NCBI GenBank assembly: GCA_964607545.1
Contig: CAZSLV010000078.1
Coordinates: forward strand, 1-8,927
From: Gudongella sp964607545
GTDB lineage: Bacteria; Bacillota; Clostridia; Tissierellales; Tissierellaceae
Direction: 5' to 3'
DNA length: 8,927 bases
Part shown: positions 7,070-8,927 of the stretch, in pieces
Layout: each line of letters begins with the position of its first letter
Position numbering within the stretch: the first letter of the stretch is position 1
Translations under genes and position numbers: made by a program
The notes under the pieces: model-generated
Databases searched by the model: none
Told to the model about the DNA's origin: nothing
Seen by the model: the letters and a program-made list of their open reading frames with translations, nothing else

Positions 7070-7200
7070 CCTATTTCATCTCCCTCTACGCAATATTTTT
7101 ATGTTGACCCACCTACTCTAAATTACAGTATAACTTTCTAGTTTTATCCTAGTTTTTTTGCTGTTTTTAAACCTGTTTAATATTTTTTTCTCATACTACA

Positions 7201-7524
7201 TTATCTCTTAATAAAGAATTTTACAGTTTCTTTTATGTCATCACTAAAATCTTCGAGATTTTCAAAACTAATAGCTCCTTCATTAATAAGCGATATAATA
7301 TTGCTAACAAGGTTAGAACGGCTCATTTCTAATCGAACCCCAGCCTTCTTTACATCTTCTTTCATTCTCTTATCCAGCCCCCAAAACTTTTCTGATGGAT
7401 TAGCGTCTTCACTTAGTAATTCAATATACTCCCTATTAAGCTTGTCCATATATGATTCTTGCCAATGTGCTATTTTGTTTTTAAATAGTAACCAGTCTTT
7501 TTCTGTAAAATTCTTGTCTTGCAA
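7201..7524 (-). CDS. Conserved hypothetical protein, 107 aa, TTG start
   Basis: This small, charged, helix-rich soluble protein has no membrane segment. The start codon is TTG at 7524-7522, supported by a GGGAGG SD (7538-7533) with 8-base spacing; no earlier in-frame start is needed. The pattern FTEKDWLLFKNKIAHWQESY (6-25), then KLNREYIELL, PSEKFWGLDKR and MSRSNLVSNIISLINEGAIS, resembles a short family widespread in Firmicutes that is often called hypothetical and sometimes mislabelled as a transporter. I recognise the pattern but know of no established function. It is 131 bases upstream of the recombinase-like gene. The gap contains no clear terminator and has a TATACT box, so the two may be co-transcribed or independently promoted. 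Confidence 0.75.
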   Translation of the reverse strand: MQDKNFTEKDWLLFKNKIAHWQESYMDKLNREYIELLSEDANPSEKFWGLDKRMKEDVKKAGVRLEMSRSNLVSNIISLINEGAISFENLEDFSDDIKETVKFFIKR

Positions 7525-7936
7525 AGTCTAGACCTCCCAGAAATAAAATTTGTATATACAATCGAGATATCTAAATAATATCATTTTTTAGATTTAATGT
7601 ATAATCCTTTTTCGGAAGATATTTTTATTGGATATGATTTTCAGTTAGAATTTTTAATTATAACACTGACTTTAAAAATGCTTAGATTCCAAGAAAAACC
7701 TAGTATCCTATGAACATGTCCTTGATGATGTTTTTCTTGCTTATACCATGATTTTTTAGAAGTGTTGATATTGACTTAGTCCTCCTCCTTTTAATCATAA
7801 TAAGACTTTCTCATTCGTTATTACTTATTAAATCCAGTGCAATTTTATCTTTATTAGAAATGCTTTTACCATACCTAATTTACTTTCGAGTATCTCATAT
7901 ATCTTACTGGCCTCCATTAATTAAGGGGATAGCTGT
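7525..7936. other. 412-base gap between the MarR gene and the 107-aa gene
   Basis: No intact gene is visible. On the minus strand it holds a possible decayed small ORF (7917-7700, listed separately), a weak hairpin (7707-7685, GATACTAGG/CTTGGAATC with several imperfect pairs and a 5-base T loop) that could be a poor terminator, and an AT-rich stretch with an inverted repeat ATCTAAA/TTTAGAT (about 7569-7593). That stretch presumably contains the promoter of the 107-aa gene; the nearest candidate is TTATAC-N18-TATTAT, a weak match. Confidence 0.5.
7700..7917 (-). pseudogene. Possible decayed small ORF downstream of MarR
   Basis: An ATG at 7917, 20 bases past the MarR stop, opens a frame beginning MEASKIYEILESKLGMVKAFL that ends at 7828. 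In another frame from about 7855, protein-like sequence continues (NKDKIALDLISNNE, then TGA at 7813, then ESLIMIKRRRTKSISTLL and on to a TAG at 7702-7700). One frameshift plus one nonsense codon would restore a reading frame of about 73 codons. I do not recognise the product, there is no good SD before the ATG, and chance cannot be excluded in AT-rich DNA. Confidence 0.3.
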
Positions 7937-8356
7937 CTAAATTTGGTCAACGCGCTTCATCAATTTTAACAGATATTCTTTCATGTTTGATGCCTCAGAT
8001 TCAGTAAGTATTTCAAAGATATCTCGATTAACTTGATCTGAAACATCTCTTATCTCATCAACGAGTTCTAAGGTTTGCTGGTTTAGTTTTAGATAAACAG
8101 AACGTTTGTCATCGGGATTGTCTACTTTTTCAACTAAACCGCTCTTCTCAAGTCTGTTAATCACGCCAGATATGGTAGGTCTATCTGATTCCAGGCAATC
8201 AGCAACTTCTGCTGATGTAATATTCCCATTCTTATAAGATATCTGATTTAAAACCGAGAACTGCGTAGCTGTAACATCATACTCCTGCAATCTTCTATCC
8301 AATGCTCCCTTTAAGAACCTTGATGCTTTTATTAATAAGTAAGATAAGTTTTCCAA
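7937..8356 (-). CDS. MarR-family transcriptional regulator
   Basis: This 139-aa winged helix-turn-helix regulator is of typical MarR length. The helix-turn-helix spans about 47-70 (ITSAEVADCL, then RPTISGVINRLEKSGL), and the wing carries the family motif NPDDKRS (80-86). Flanking helices at both ends would form the dimer interface. It has one Cys (54), so a two-cysteine redox switch is not evident. I place the start at TTG 8356-8354 because AGAGGTGA lies 7 bases upstream and the protein then matches the usual MarR N-terminus (MENLSYLLIKASRFL). An ATG at 8416 overlaps the upstream stop codon (ATGA) and would add 20 residues, but it has no SD. It probably regulates itself and the adjacent NAD(P)-binding gene, as MarR proteins commonly control neighbouring redox enzymes; the target is inferred from position only. 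Confidence 0.9.
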   Translation of the reverse strand: MENLSYLLIKASRFLKGALDRRLQEYDVTATQFSVLNQISYKNGNITSAEVADCLESDRPTISGVINRLEKSGLVEKVDNPDDKRSVYLKLNQQTLELVDEIRDVSDQVNRDIFEILTESEASNMKEYLLKLMKRVDQI

Positions 8357-8361
8357 AAAAT

Positions 8362-8369
8362 CACCTCTT
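8362..8369 (-). promoter_or_regulatory. SD deciding the MarR TTG start
   Basis: The minus strand reads AAGAGGTG at 8369-8362, with GAGG 7 bases from the TTG at 8356. No comparable SD precedes the upstream ATG at 8416. Confidence 0.65.
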
Positions 8370-8378
8370 TTACATATT

Positions 8379-8394
8379 AGTTGTTTCGATAACT
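8379..8394. promoter_or_regulatory. Candidate MarR operator (inverted repeat)
   Basis: AGTTGT-TTCG-ATAACT is a 16-base inverted repeat with one mismatch in the six-base arms, 22 bases upstream of the TTG start. The size and spacing suit a MarR dimer. A second perfect palindrome, TGATAA-TTT-TTATCA, lies at 8401-8415 across the stop codon of the upstream gene. Both are visible; regulator binding is inference, and AT-rich palindromes arise by chance. Confidence 0.3.
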
Positions 8395-8412
8395 CATTTT
8401 TGATAATTTTTA

Positions 8413-8874
8413 TCATTTATTAGTCTTAATAAAGGACTCAATATTATCCTCTGCAAACTCCCTGAATGTACGTGGAAATCCTCCAGTTAAAGAGTAAAAA
8501 CCATTTGTGACTTCCTTGGCCGTTCCCATCCTGGTCATAAAGTAAAGTGCTACAGTCACATTGACATAAGCTTTATCAAGTTTTCTTTGTTTAATATAGT
8601 ACCTTCTATATCTTAAAAAACCAGGATTTGCATATCTTATTTTTTCTCCAGTTACACTACTGAGAATCTCTGCTACTTGGTAGTAGTCCAAAGATTCTGG
8701 ACCAGTAATCGTATGTGAAGTATTTTGATATCTTTCAGCGTTATGGAGCAAAGTAGTAGTAGCAAGTCCAATATCTGCAGCGTCAATGAAACTTGTTTTA
8801 CTTTTTCCTGCTGGAACAAAAATCTCATTACGCTCAACTATTTCATTGGAATGAACTCCGGATATATTCTGCAT
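8413..8874 (-). CDS. C-terminal half of an NmrA-like NAD(P)-binding (atypical SDR) protein, N-terminus missing or broken
   Basis: The 153 residues from the ATG at 8874 match the second half of NmrA-like NAD(P)H-binding reductases, which are about 280-300 aa. MQNISGVHSNEI corresponds to the internal segment that normally follows a WTxLRPxxFMQN motif in full-length relatives. It is followed by ERNEIFVPAGKSKTSFID, DIGLATTTLL, the TGPESLDYYQVAEILS segment typical of the family, and a C-terminal FREFAEDNI. The N-terminal Rossmann half with its GxxGxxG loop is absent. Upstream in frame, codons 8919-8875 read WTLKAY then RWPLF, a distorted version of the expected motif, and a TAG stands at 8922-8920. 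No SD precedes the ATG at 8874. The gene is therefore probably a broken copy whose first half lies in another frame beyond the window edge, or is lost. The stop codon overlaps an ATG leading into the MarR gene. Confidence 0.7.
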   Translation of the reverse strand: MQNISGVHSNEIVERNEIFVPAGKSKTSFIDAADIGLATTTLLHNAERYQNTSHTITGPESLDYYQVAEILSSVTGEKIRYANPGFLRYRRYYIKQRKLDKAYVNVTVALYFMTRMGTAKEVTNGFYSLTGGFPRTFREFAEDNIESFIKTNK

Positions 8875-8927
8875 GATTATTTCACAGAATAGAGGCCACC
8901 TATACGCCTTTAGAGTCCACTAATAAT

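Overview
The window is AT-rich bacterial DNA. Every supportable gene lies on the minus strand, most have strong purine-rich Shine-Dalgarno (SD) sequences, and some use TTG starts. The families present, the codon use and the U-tailed terminator fit a low-GC Firmicute, probably a clostridial or Tissierella-like anaerobe. The species cannot be named from this stretch. I saw no rRNA, tRNA, CRISPR array or complete insertion sequence.

In the order of minus-strand transcription (right to left), the right edge holds the C-terminal half of an NmrA-like NAD(P)-binding protein. Its N-terminal half is cut off by an in-frame stop near the window edge. A MarR-family regulator follows, with a probable TTG start at 8356. 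A 412-base gap then contains what looks like a decayed small ORF. Next come three poorly characterised genes: a 107-aa conserved hypothetical with a TTG start, a 155-aa protein resembling only the N-terminal core-binding domain of a tyrosine recombinase, and a 349-aa plasmid pRiA4b ORF-3-like protein. A 351-base gap with a hairpin separates them from a short-chain dehydrogenase (SDR). That gene is intact in sequence except for a TAG at codon 3, and it ends at a clear Rho-independent terminator.

To the left lies a compact, probably co-transcribed run: agmatinase/ureohydrolase, SOUL heme-binding-like protein, a double left-handed beta-helix (gamma-carbonic-anhydrase-like) protein, an EamA-type transporter and a YbaK-type Cys-tRNA(Pro) deacylase. 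The gaps are about 27, 64, 26 and 95 bases. The products do not form one obvious pathway; the grouping looks like housekeeping and metabolite-handling genes sharing a transcript.

The most interesting item is the double beta-helix protein at 1591-2562. Its two gamma-CA-like halves align without gaps at a 180-residue offset across the metal-ligand region. The three zinc-ligand histidine positions of the family are divided between them: the middle one is in half 1, the outer two in half 2. The junction between the halves also encodes a strong SD and an in-frame ATG, which suggests a fusion of two former genes, or a nested product consisting of the second half alone.
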